A stretch of 6,299 bases of DNA. It comes from an uncultured Eubacteriales bacterium (GTDB lineage: Bacteria; Bacillota; Clostridia; Oscillospirales; Oscillospiraceae). The stretch is from positions 1 through 6,299 of the forward strand of contig CAJKNS010000140.1 of NCBI GenBank assembly GCA_905201305.1. Direction: 5' to 3'. Below are positions 1-5,601 of this stretch, in pieces. A model generated the notes under the pieces. It worked only from the letters and a program-made list of their open reading frames with translations, was not told the origin of the DNA and searched no databases. The translations under genes and the position numbers were made by a program. The number at the start of each line of letters is the position of its first letter. The first letter of the stretch is position 1.

Positions 1-94
1 CCACCGGAAGCGGGGATGTCAACGCGAAATAGCAAGAAATCAAACTGTTGGAGGTTGCGATTTGTGCTCCGGTCAACCGTTTGGGGCAGACAGC

Positions 95-132
95 AAAAAT
101 CCCCCGGTGCAGCGCTGCACCGGGGGATTTTT
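95..132. terminator. Bidirectional Rho-independent terminator, perfect palindrome
   Basis: The two 19-base halves (95-113 and 114-132) are exact reverse complements, running from AAAAATCCCCC through a GGTGC/GCACC core to GGGGGATTTTT. Folded as RNA this gives a GC-rich stem of about 17 bp with a tiny loop, followed by five U residues on either strand. It lies 15 bp past the stop codon of the minus-strand oxidoreductase gene, so it very probably ends that transcript. It can equally end a transcript entering from the left on the plus strand. Confidence 0.93.
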
Positions 133-147
133 GGATACGGGAATGCC

Positions 148-1134
148 TTAGAGCTTCAGAACCAGGCTGCCGGTAAATGCGCCGCTGTCCAGCACCTGAT
201 GGGCTTCCTGAATTTCTGACTGAGAGAAGGTGCGGAAGATATGGGGCTTGATTTTCCCCTCATGGAGCATGGTAAAGACCTGCTCCCGAAGCAGCTTGAG
301 GGCTTCAGGCTTATCGTCGTTATAGTGGAAGGAGAACACCCGGACGGACTGGCACTTTGCCATGCCCGCAATCATTGCCTCCAGAATGCCAGTGTTCTCT
401 GCACCGCCCAGATAGTTGTACACCAGAATGGTGCCCAGAGGCGCCAGATAGGAAAGCTGAGATGCCATATTGGGTCCTGCCACCTGATCGAGAATGATAT
501 CTGCACCGATTCCGTCGGTGGCAGCAAGCACGGCGTCCTGTTCCGAAGTGTCCTTGTAGCAAAATACCTGTGCTGCGCCGATGCTCCGGAGATAATCGCA
601 CTTCTCTTGTGTGCTGGCGCTGGCAATCACCCGATAACCGGCAAGGGGCGCCATTTGCACCACGGCGGAGCCCAACGCACCGGCAGCGCCCTTCATATAG
701 AGCGTCTTTCCGTGACCGGGACCCAGCACCTGGGTCATCAGACTCCAGGCAATCACGTAGTTGGTCATCACCGCGCCATAGACCGGATCGGTTCCGGCAA
801 TCATCTTTGTGACATTGCCCTCCGGCGCGATTTTATATTCGCTGTAGCAGCCGCAGACCACCGGATGATCCACGAACACCAGATCTCCCACTGCCACCGA
901 GACAACGCCGGAGCCAACCGCGGTTACTGTGCCGGTGCCATAGAGCCCGGGATAGAACGGCAGAATGCCCTTTGTCCAGGGGTAAGCGCCGGTTCGCATG
1001 AGGAAGTCCGGCTTGGAGATACCGGCGGCTTCCATTTTCAGCAGGACCTCACCGGCGCCGGGCTGGGGAATGGGTGCGTCCTCCAGCTTCAGCACCTCGG
1101 GACCGCCGTATTCATTCATAACGACTCGTTTCAT
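148..1134 (-). CDS. Zinc-free MDR-family NAD(P)H:quinone oxidoreductase-like enzyme
   Basis: A complete 328-residue protein of the medium-chain dehydrogenase/reductase superfamily, quinone-oxidoreductase branch; predicted to be cytosolic and to reduce quinones or activated alkenes with NAD(P)H. The N-terminal GroES-like domain (about 1-125) has the family's GISKPDFLMRTGAY and PGLYGTGTVTAVG segments. The Rossmann domain carries a nucleotide-binding GAAGALG motif (149-155) and the typical GADIILDQVAG strand (210-220). The zinc-ligand Cys/His set of true alcohol dehydrogenases is absent, as in QOR-type members. The protein runs to the usual family length and ends GSLVLKL, so it is intact. The start is supported by a GGAGG site at 1145-1149 and its own promoter. 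It lies downstream of the sulfatase-like gene in the same direction, but nothing suggests a shared pathway. Substrate cannot be deduced; crotonyl-CoA-reductase-like or other alkene reductases are alternatives. Confidence 0.9.
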   Translation of the reverse strand: MKRVVMNEYGGPEVLKLEDAPIPQPGAGEVLLKMEAAGISKPDFLMRTGAYPWTKGILPFYPGLYGTGTVTAVGSGVVSVAVGDLVFVDHPVVCGCYSEYKIAPEGNVTKMIAGTDPVYGAVMTNYVIAWSLMTQVLGPGHGKTLYMKGAAGALGSAVVQMAPLAGYRVIASASTQEKCDYLRSIGAAQVFCYKDTSEQDAVLAATDGIGADIILDQVAGPNMASQLSYLAPLGTILVYNYLGGAENTGILEAMIAGMAKCQSVRVFSFHYNDDKPEALKLLREQVFTMLHEGKIKPHIFRTFSQSEIQEAHQVLDSGAFTGSLVLKL

Positions 1135-1151
1135 AGGGAATATCCCTCCAG
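1135..1151 (-). promoter_or_regulatory. Ribosome binding site with overlapping small palindrome
   Basis: On the minus strand GGAGG (1149-1145) precedes the oxidoreductase ATG. The bases AGGGA-TAT-TCCCT (1147-1135) form a five-base inverted repeat with a three-base loop that takes in the 3' half of the Shine-Dalgarno sequence and reaches the base before the ATG. It could weakly mask the site; no sequence evidence shows that it does. Confidence 0.6.
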
Positions 1152-1170
1152 TTTCTAAAATACTGCTTCT

Positions 1171-1199
1171 ATCATACCGCAGCGGAAGAAAAATGTCCA
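1171..1199 (-). promoter_or_regulatory. Sigma-70/sigma-A-type promoter for the oxidoreductase gene
   Basis: TGGACA (1199-1194) and TATGAT (1176-1171) are each one base from consensus and are separated by exactly 17 bp. The -35 box begins only 3 nt after the TGA stop of the upstream sulfatase-like gene, and no terminator stem is visible between the genes. Read-through from upstream and independent initiation are therefore both possible. The predicted transcript start is about 1164, giving a leader of roughly 30 nt. Confidence 0.75.
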
Positions 1200-1202
1200 G
1201 AA

Positions 1203-2735
1203 TCAGCTCTGCTCGTCCACATAGTTGTTTGAGTAATCCTGTACCGGTGTAATGGGGGGCAGATTTGCGCCCAGCACCTGAGAGAATACCTTGCGCATGG
1301 TGTTGATGCCGGTTTCGCCTTCGATGTCAAAGGCTTCATTTTTGTAGTAGACGCAGTTGAGAATGTTCTGCATATACTGGTTTTCCTCATGGGGATCATA
1401 GCCGTCCCACTGTCCCATCTGCACCATGTGAATGGCATAGCGGTTGCCGTGGTCGGACTGGAGGAAAATCAGCGCATCCGGATCATGCGCCTGAATGGTG
1501 TCTACCAGCTTCAAAATGTGCTTATTCATAAACTCCACCTGCCCCAGATACAGGCTGTGATCGGTCCATTTCCAGCCGGTGGAGAACGGGAGCTCCTCGC
1601 CGTTGGGACCCACCATGGTGGGAGAATGGGGGCACTGGACATAGCCAACGGTCAGGGTGGGACTGTCCTGGGCATTTTGCCAGCAGTTTAGCTCTGCTTC
1701 CAGGGCATTGTCCAGAGAAGCACGGTAGTTATCGCCATAGTCTGCCACAAAGAACTGGTCCAGGAGATGACGAAATGCGGGGAATTTATTGTAGAGACTG
1801 TTGCGCATGAGGTATTCGGAGATGGTACGGCGGGTCTGATTGCTGGTGAGCACATGGCAACCCCCGGTGCCCAGATAGTCCACATGGTTGATGAGGTTGA
1901 TCTGGTAGCCGTTGTCCGCAAACATCTGGTAAAGCAGGCAGCTGCGCCGATACTGCGCCTTTTTGTGTCCGGATTCTTCTACCTTTACCACATAATCCAG
2001 ATTCAGCAGATTGGGCACGATGGTGTCGGTGGCAACGGCTTCAGTGTTATGGCTGTGGAGGGAGACAGAGAAACCGCGCGCTTTCAGCTCGTCCAGAAAG
2101 GCGCTGTTGTCAAAATCGTAGTAGTGAAGCAGATTGTCATAGCCACCGTATTCGTCAAAGAGAAAATAATAGACGTTGGGCTGGTCGCCGGTAAACCGGA
2201 TGGGCTCCTGGGGTGCTTTTGCGTCAGGATCGTCGGGGACGCCGCGCATCATTTCCTTCTGCACCTCGTGGCTGGAGAGAATAGCGGGAATCGCCTGAAC
2301 GGTATTGATCAGAGTCATGGAGCCAAAGGCAATCAGCACCAGCAGACAGCCGGTGCGCAGATCCGGCTTTTTTCGAATCAGCAGCACAAACAGACCAAGC
2401 AGTAATACCAAAAGAAGAATCAGCAGGTAACGGTCCCGGACAAAGGGCAAAAGGCTTTTGAGCTGCGATGCCAGCAGGCAGAAGTTGATAACCACCAGCA
2501 TGGCAAGGTCGGAGAAAAAGGCAGCCCGGGAGACATTTTTAAGGAAAATGGCGGAAATCCCGAAGAACAGCAGGGCGTTGAGAGAGAATACCACCAAAAA
2601 GGGAATCATAGAGTCAGCCGGAACCTCCGAGGCGTTCCGGGCATAGAGAAACACGCAGGGGAATGCACACACTGCCAGCATGGAAAGCAGCGGAATCAGG
2701 TCGTAATACAGAAAATGCTTGAAAAATCGCTTCAT
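1203..2735 (-). CDS. Membrane-anchored sulfatase/alkaline-phosphatase-superfamily protein
   Basis: A 510-residue protein with five predicted membrane helices in the first third (about 13-31, 43-65, 71-90, 103-120, 128-150). An extracytoplasmic domain then follows, of the sulfatase-like hydrolase/transferase type. Superfamily features visible are NVYYFLFDEYGGYD with a probable metal-binding Asp (194), a Thr cluster before NLLNLDY (Thr236 the likely nucleophile), CPHSPT (His370) and LIFLQSDHGNR with the metal-binding Asp428-His429. The layout recalls LTA-synthase-like proteins and phosphoethanolamine or phosphoglycerol transferases that modify cell-surface polymers. The exact substrate is unknown, and hydrolase activity is equally possible. 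The start at 2735 is chosen because AAGGAG (2749-2744) sits 8 nt before it; an in-frame ATG at 2759 has no ribosome binding site. The gene is divergent from the symporter gene and upstream of the oxidoreductase. Confidence 0.88.
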   Translation of the reverse strand: MKRFFKHFLYYDLIPLLSMLAVCAFPCVFLYARNASEVPADSMIPFLVVFSLNALLFFGISAIFLKNVSRAAFFSDLAMLVVINFCLLASQLKSLLPFVRDRYLLILLLVLLLGLFVLLIRKKPDLRTGCLLVLIAFGSMTLINTVQAIPAILSSHEVQKEMMRGVPDDPDAKAPQEPIRFTGDQPNVYYFLFDEYGGYDNLLHYYDFDNSAFLDELKARGFSVSLHSHNTEAVATDTIVPNLLNLDYVVKVEESGHKKAQYRRSCLLYQMFADNGYQINLINHVDYLGTGGCHVLTSNQTRRTISEYLMRNSLYNKFPAFRHLLDQFFVADYGDNYRASLDNALEAELNCWQNAQDSPTLTVGYVQCPHSPTMVGPNGEELPFSTGWKWTDHSLYLGQVEFMNKHILKLVDTIQAHDPDALIFLQSDHGNRYAIHMVQMGQWDGYDPHEENQYMQNILNCVYYKNEAFDIEGETGINTMRKVFSQVLGANLPPITPVQDYSNNYVDEQS

Positions 2736-2763
2736 AGCGGTAACTCCTTCCGGCGGCATGGAA

Positions 2764-2798
2764 TTGCCGCAGCATTTATTGTATCACGGCAGCGGCAA
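2764..2798. repeat. Inverted repeat flanking the -10 element
   Basis: TTGCCGC (2764-2770) and GCGGCAA (2792-2798) are perfect inverted copies. Extending inward gives arms of about 10 bases with a single mismatch. The arms bracket the extended -10 box of the sulfatase-like gene, so this could be an operator or a leader hairpin. No regulator is encoded in the window. Confidence 0.5.
2778..2786 (-). promoter_or_regulatory. Probable extended -10 promoter for the sulfatase-like gene
   Basis: On the minus strand TGATACAAT (2786-2778) matches the extended -10 form TGnTATAAT with one mismatch. No convincing -35 box lies 16-18 bp upstream, as expected for an extended -10 promoter. It would start transcription near 2771, leaving a leader of about 35 nt. 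Confidence 0.5.
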
Positions 2799-2864
2799 AA
2801 AGGGGAGAGAAACTGCACAAAAGCAACAATCAAAAGAGAAAAATACTTGTTGAAATGCGCATGA

Positions 2865-2893
2865 TTGACATTATATATAACTCGTTATATAAT
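2865..2893 (+). promoter_or_regulatory. Full-consensus sigma-70/sigma-A promoter of the symporter gene
   Basis: TTGACA (2865-2870) and TATAAT (2888-2893) both match the consensus exactly with a 17 bp spacer. Predicted initiation near 2900 leaves a leader of about 48 nt. A second TATAAT at 2909-2914 lacks a good -35 partner and is probably not a separate promoter. Such a perfect core promoter would be strong if unregulated, which gives weight to the palindrome lying in it. Confidence 0.9.
2874..2891. promoter_or_regulatory. Candidate operator: 8-2-8 palindrome inside the promoter
   Basis: TATATAACTCGTTATATA consists of two perfect 8-base inverted arms around a TC spacer. It fills most of the spacer between the -35 and -10 boxes and covers the first four bases of the -10. 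Size and position fit a repressor dimer site (MarR-, GntR-, PadR- or TetR-like proteins use such sites), which would block RNA polymerase. AT-rich promoters can form such repeats by chance, so a regulatory role is inferred. Confidence 0.6.
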
Positions 2894-2934
2894 AGCATCA
2901 AACCTTTGTATAATACTAGAGTTTGAAGACGCAT

Positions 2935-2950
2935 GGGGGGAATTCATATG
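2935..2950 (+). promoter_or_regulatory. Ribosome binding site fixing the symporter start
   Basis: A G-rich Shine-Dalgarno run (GGGGGG, 2935-2940, then AA) lies 7 nt before the ATG at 2948. The in-frame ATG at 2933 directly abuts this run and has no ribosome binding site of its own, so 2948 is the better start. Confidence 0.75.
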
Positions 2951-4609
2951 CTTGCGGTAAAGCAGCGTTTTTCCAATGATGATAATCTGCTGGATCATGT
3001 GGGAGAATTTGTAGGGCAGCGGCTCCGGAAGGAAGGTCTGACCGATGCCAACGCCATTAACAGCACAAATCTGGTCTGCTCCATCACAAAGCTGATGGCG
3101 GAAAAGGAGCCGTCGTTTGTGGGCGTTGCGGTACAGAAAACATCCAATAACGTGGTGGTTCGAATTGTATCCGACGGTGTGACCTATAATCCCCTGGACG
3201 ATTTGGACATCCGGAGCCTGATGGACACCGATCCCCCTGTGCCGGATCAGGACTTCGATACCCCGCAGACCGGCGAACAGCTGCTCAAGGCGCTGCGCAA
3301 CAACCTGAGCTATTACCACCGGGGCACCCATAATGAGGTAGAATTTGTGGCGCACAAGTCCCGACCACAGACCCTCAAGGTGATTACCATTGCCTTTGTG
3401 GCGGCGATTGTGGTAGGATTGCTGCTGCGGTTTTACGGGGGAGCGGGGCTGGATAATGCGGTTTCTTCCTATGTGCTGACGCCGCTGCGGACCATGTTCT
3501 TAAATGCGCTGAAAATGCTGGTGGTGCCGGTGGTGTTCTTCGCCATCTCCTCCAGTGTGGCTGGTGTGTCGGATATTCGGGAATACGGACGAATCGGCAT
3601 AAAGGTGTTCTCGTTTTATACGTTTACGTCCTTTGTGGCAATTCTGGTGGGCTATGTGGTGTATCAGATGCTGCAGCCTGGGGCGAATGTGCAGCTGGAC
3701 ATGAGCGCTTATACCTATTCTGCGGACAGCTCCACAGGCATTTCCCTGCTGGATTCCATTGTCAATATTGTGCCCACCAGCTTTGTGGGCGCATTTACCG
3801 GAACGGAAATGCTGCAAATCATCTTTCTGGCGATTTTGGCAGGTGCTGCGGCAACCATGCTGGATAACGGCGATGACCGGCAAAAGGTGACGGAGTTCCT
3901 GGGACTGTGCAACCGGTTCTTCTTAAAGCTGGCGTCCATTGTCATGAAGACCATTCCTCTGGCAACCTTCTGCGCCATGACGCTTTTGGTATTGACCATC
4001 GACACCTCCATGGTAGTGGCGCTGCTGAAGCTGGTGCTGGGCATGGTGCTGGGCGGCGTTGGCATGTTCCTGGTATATTCGCTGCTGTTTGTGCTGTTTG
4101 TTCGGAAGAATCCGCTGAATTTCTTCAAAAAATGCCTGCCCAACTTCCTGCTGTTCATTACGTTTTGCAGCACCAGTGCCGTAATGCCCCAGACTCTGGA
4201 CACCTGCACCAAGCGGCTGGGCATCTCTCCTAAAATCAGCTCCTTCTCCATGCCCCTGGGTTCCACCATCAATATGGATGGCGCCTGCGTGTATTTGACG
4301 CTCAGTACGCTGTTTTTGGCAGCGGTGTATCATGTGCCGGTGACGGCGGACATGCTGCTGAAGCTGGCGGTGACCATTGTGATCCTGTCCATGGGTGCGC
4401 CGCCCATTGCCGGTGCAGGCTTTATCTGCCTGTCCATTCTGGTGCTCCAGATCGGCGTTCCCATTGAGGGGCTGGGGGTCCTGATGGGCATTGACCAGAT
4501 TATGAGCATGCTTCGGACGCTGATTAACGGCACCGGCGATTTTGTTGGGACTGCGGCTGTGGCAAGCACAGAAAAGCTCATTGATTACGCCGTGCTGGAT
4601 TCCAAATAA
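2948..4609 (+). CDS. Dicarboxylate:cation symporter (SLC1/DAACS) with N-terminal ATPase-like domain
   Basis: A 553-residue protein in two parts. Residues about 142-553 are a complete SLC1/DAACS (DctA/GltP-type) secondary transporter, predicted to import dicarboxylates with Na+ or H+. Hallmarks are the HP1 loop CSTSAVMP (407-414), TM7 INMDGA (441-446; usually NMDGT), HP2 MGAPPIAGAG (482-491) and TM8 GIDQIMSMLRTLINGTGD (514-531). In TM8 Arg523, Asn527 and Asp531 are kept, but the Asp that binds the substrate amino group in GltPh is Ser520, as in DctA, favouring dicarboxylates over amino acids. Residues about 1-137 are an extra soluble domain resembling the RsbW/SpoIIAB-like HATPase fold: a helical start, then VVVRIVSDGVTYNPLDD, GEQLLKALRNNLSYYHRGTHNEVEF. 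Its N-box is degenerate, so ATP binding is doubtful. Usual family members are about 400-430 residues. The gene is monocistronic between its own promoter and terminator. Confidence 0.92.
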   Translation: MLAVKQRFSNDDNLLDHVGEFVGQRLRKEGLTDANAINSTNLVCSITKLMAEKEPSFVGVAVQKTSNNVVVRIVSDGVTYNPLDDLDIRSLMDTDPPVPDQDFDTPQTGEQLLKALRNNLSYYHRGTHNEVEFVAHKSRPQTLKVITIAFVAAIVVGLLLRFYGGAGLDNAVSSYVLTPLRTMFLNALKMLVVPVVFFAISSSVAGVSDIREYGRIGIKVFSFYTFTSFVAILVGYVVYQMLQPGANVQLDMSAYTYSADSSTGISLLDSIVNIVPTSFVGAFTGTEMLQIIFLAILAGAAATMLDNGDDRQKVTEFLGLCNRFFLKLASIVMKTIPLATFCAMTLLVLTIDTSMVVALLKLVLGMVLGGVGMFLVYSLLFVLFVRKNPLNFFKKCLPNFLLFITFCSTSAVMPQTLDTCTKRLGISPKISSFSMPLGSTINMDGACVYLTLSTLFLAAVYHVPVTADMLLKLAVTIVILSMGAPPIAGAGFICLSILVLQIGVPIEGLGVLMGIDQIMSMLRTLINGTGDFVGTAAVASTEKLIDYAVLDSK

Positions 4610-4618
4610 ATCATACAA

Positions 4619-4654
4619 AAATGCCGCCTGAGAGAATTTCCTCAGGCGGCATTT
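4619..4654. terminator. Shared bidirectional terminator between convergent genes
   Basis: A 14 bp perfect stem (4619-4632 with 4641-4654, core ATGCCGCCTGAG / CTCAGGCGGCAT) has an 8-base loop. On the plus strand the stem ends in TTTGTT just after the symporter stop codon. On the minus strand it ends in TTTTTG just after the folT stop. It serves both convergent genes, with the better U-run on the folT side. Confidence 0.92.
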
Positions 4655-4660
4655 GTTCAA

Positions 4661-5440
4661 TTATGCGTTTGCATGACGGTGGTTATAAACTCCTCCGGCA
4701 ATCAGCAGTCCGGCGCCCAGCAGCCCCAGCAGCACGGTCAGCACCAGGAACAGCCCGGTACCCGTGGATTGGGTGGTGCTGTAGTAATAGCTGCACAGAC
4801 CGGAAATCAGGGCGCTGAAGCCCAATACCGGGAAAGCTGCCGCAGTAAACCGGAGCTTGTTTAAATCCTTCTGACTGTGTCCCGGCAGCAGTCCGATCCG
4901 GGAGAAGGTGGGCACCAGAACGGAGAACAGAGCAGCCAGCGCCATGACCTCCAACGGCAGCATCAGGGAGTTTTTAATCAGGCTTTTTACCAGATAGTAG
5001 AGGTAGCCCTTGCCATAGAGAATCTGACTCCACAGGCAGCCCAGGGTGACATTCACCAGATAATTCACCAGAAATTTTGCACCGAACAGCCGTAGCACCG
5101 TAATTTTCTTGCGATAGAGAAACAGACTGTAAATCAGCGCTCCCACCATTTCGCTGAGCAGGTAGCCGGGAAAATATGCGCCGGTGGGAAAGATGATGTA
5201 GTTCAGCGTATCGGTGACGGCTGCTACCATCACACCCAGCACGGGACCATAGACTGCGCAGCCTACTGCGGTGATGAAAAAGGTGAAGTAAATCCGGAGA
5301 TTGTCGCCAACGGTGATGAAAAAGCCGCCGATCACAATACTCAGTGCGCAAATCAGCGCGGCAAAGGTCAGCTGCCGGAGCTTTTTGACCTCACTCCAGG
5401 CGCTGCGCCAATAGGTGGGGGAGAAAATGCTGTTTTCCAT
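4661..5440 (-). CDS. folT: Folate-specific ECF transporter S component (FolT)
   Basis: A 259-residue integral membrane protein of the folate-family S components of energy-coupling-factor transporters. It binds folate at the outer face and works with a shared EcfA-EcfA'-EcfT module, not encoded in this window. Six hydrophobic segments occupy about residues 22-178, including the family-typical DTLNYIIFPTGAYFPGYLLSEMVGALIYSLF (77-107) and the KSLIKNSLMLPLEV stretch (152-165). A THF riboswitch in the leader independently supports folate as substrate. Start 5440 is chosen because AGGAGG (5454-5449) lies 8 nt upstream; reading further upstream would run into the leader RNA. Odd feature: residues about 190-259 add a basic linker and two more predicted helices (about 199-217 and 229-250), whereas typical FolT proteins end near 170-200 residues. 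Confidence 0.93.
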   Translation of the reverse strand: MENSIFSPTYWRSAWSEVKKLRQLTFAALICALSIVIGGFFITVGDNLRIYFTFFITAVGCAVYGPVLGVMVAAVTDTLNYIIFPTGAYFPGYLLSEMVGALIYSLFLYRKKITVLRLFGAKFLVNYLVNVTLGCLWSQILYGKGYLYYLVKSLIKNSLMLPLEVMALAALFSVLVPTFSRIGLLPGHSQKDLNKLRFTAAAFPVLGFSALISGLCSYYYSTTQSTGTGLFLVLTVLLGLLGAGLLIAGGVYNHRHANA

Positions 5441-5448
5441 AAAAAATA

Positions 5449-5486
5449 CCTCCTGTATCTGGCAAATCTCAGCCACATAGAGGAGG
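5449..5486 (-). promoter_or_regulatory. folT expression-platform hairpin sequestering the Shine-Dalgarno
   Basis: On the minus strand CCTCCT (5486-5481) is exactly complementary to the folT Shine-Dalgarno AGGAGG (5454-5449). Between them TAT/ATA and TGGC/GCCA continue the stem, interrupted only by a C-C and a G-G mismatch, closing on the 8-base loop TGAGATTT (5471-5464). The result is a 13 bp irregular hairpin that buries the ribosome binding site. It is directly followed by TATTTTTT (5448-5441), so it might also act as a terminator. It is most likely the switch controlled by the upstream riboswitch. Confidence 0.75.
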
Positions 5487-5499
5487 AACTCCGGTATGC

Positions 5500-5601
5500 G
5501 GCAGCGGGATGCGAGAATCTGCACGGCAAAAGCAGGCTTTTTTCGTTCCGAAGACAACTCCCCGTCCTCCGGACACGTAACCCGCAGATCTCTACTCTGC
5601 C
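5500..5601 (-). ncRNA. Tetrahydrofolate (THF, folT-type) riboswitch
   Basis: Read on the minus strand, the element starts GGCAGAGTAGAG and ends CATCCCGCTGCC. P1 is GGCAG (5601-5597) with CTGCC (5504-5500). P2 is ATCTGC (5589-5584) with GCAGAT (5522-5517). Between them lie recognisable THF-riboswitch segments: GGTTACGTGTCCGGAGGACG, a GTTGTC-TTCG-GAAC hairpin, and a variable AAAAG-CCTG-CTTTT hairpin. It sits 60 nt before the start codon of a folate transporter, the classic target of this class, where bound reduced folate lowers expression. Bases deviate from my remembered consensus at a few sites (for example GTTACGTG where GTTAAGTG is common); I did not run a covariance-model search. Confidence 0.88.

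Noticed and set aside
3..32. Possible 3' end of a plus-strand gene (TGSGDVNAK then TAG)
   Set aside because: Only nine codons are visible at the window edge, too few to support a gene, although the 95-132 terminator could serve one.
1..94. Possible leftward promoter with TTGACA at 17-22 (minus strand)
   Set aside because: The -10 region would lie outside the window, so it cannot be judged.
241..1158. Plus-strand open frame of 305 codons opposite the oxidoreductase gene
   Set aside because: It is the antisense shadow of a clear MDR enzyme, has His/Gly-rich composition without domain motifs, and no ribosome binding site.
1767..2405. Plus-strand open frame of 212 codons opposite the sulfatase-like gene
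   Set aside because: Antisense shadow; the opposite strand encodes recognisable motifs and has a proper start.
2909..2914. Second TATAAT downstream of the symporter promoter
   Set aside because: No acceptable -35 box at 16-18 bp and no TGn extension; probably chance in AT-rich sequence.
3923..4660. Minus-strand open frame of 245 codons opposite the symporter
   Set aside because: Rich in His/Gln from antisense reading of membrane-protein codons; no homology-like motifs, and it runs into the shared terminator.
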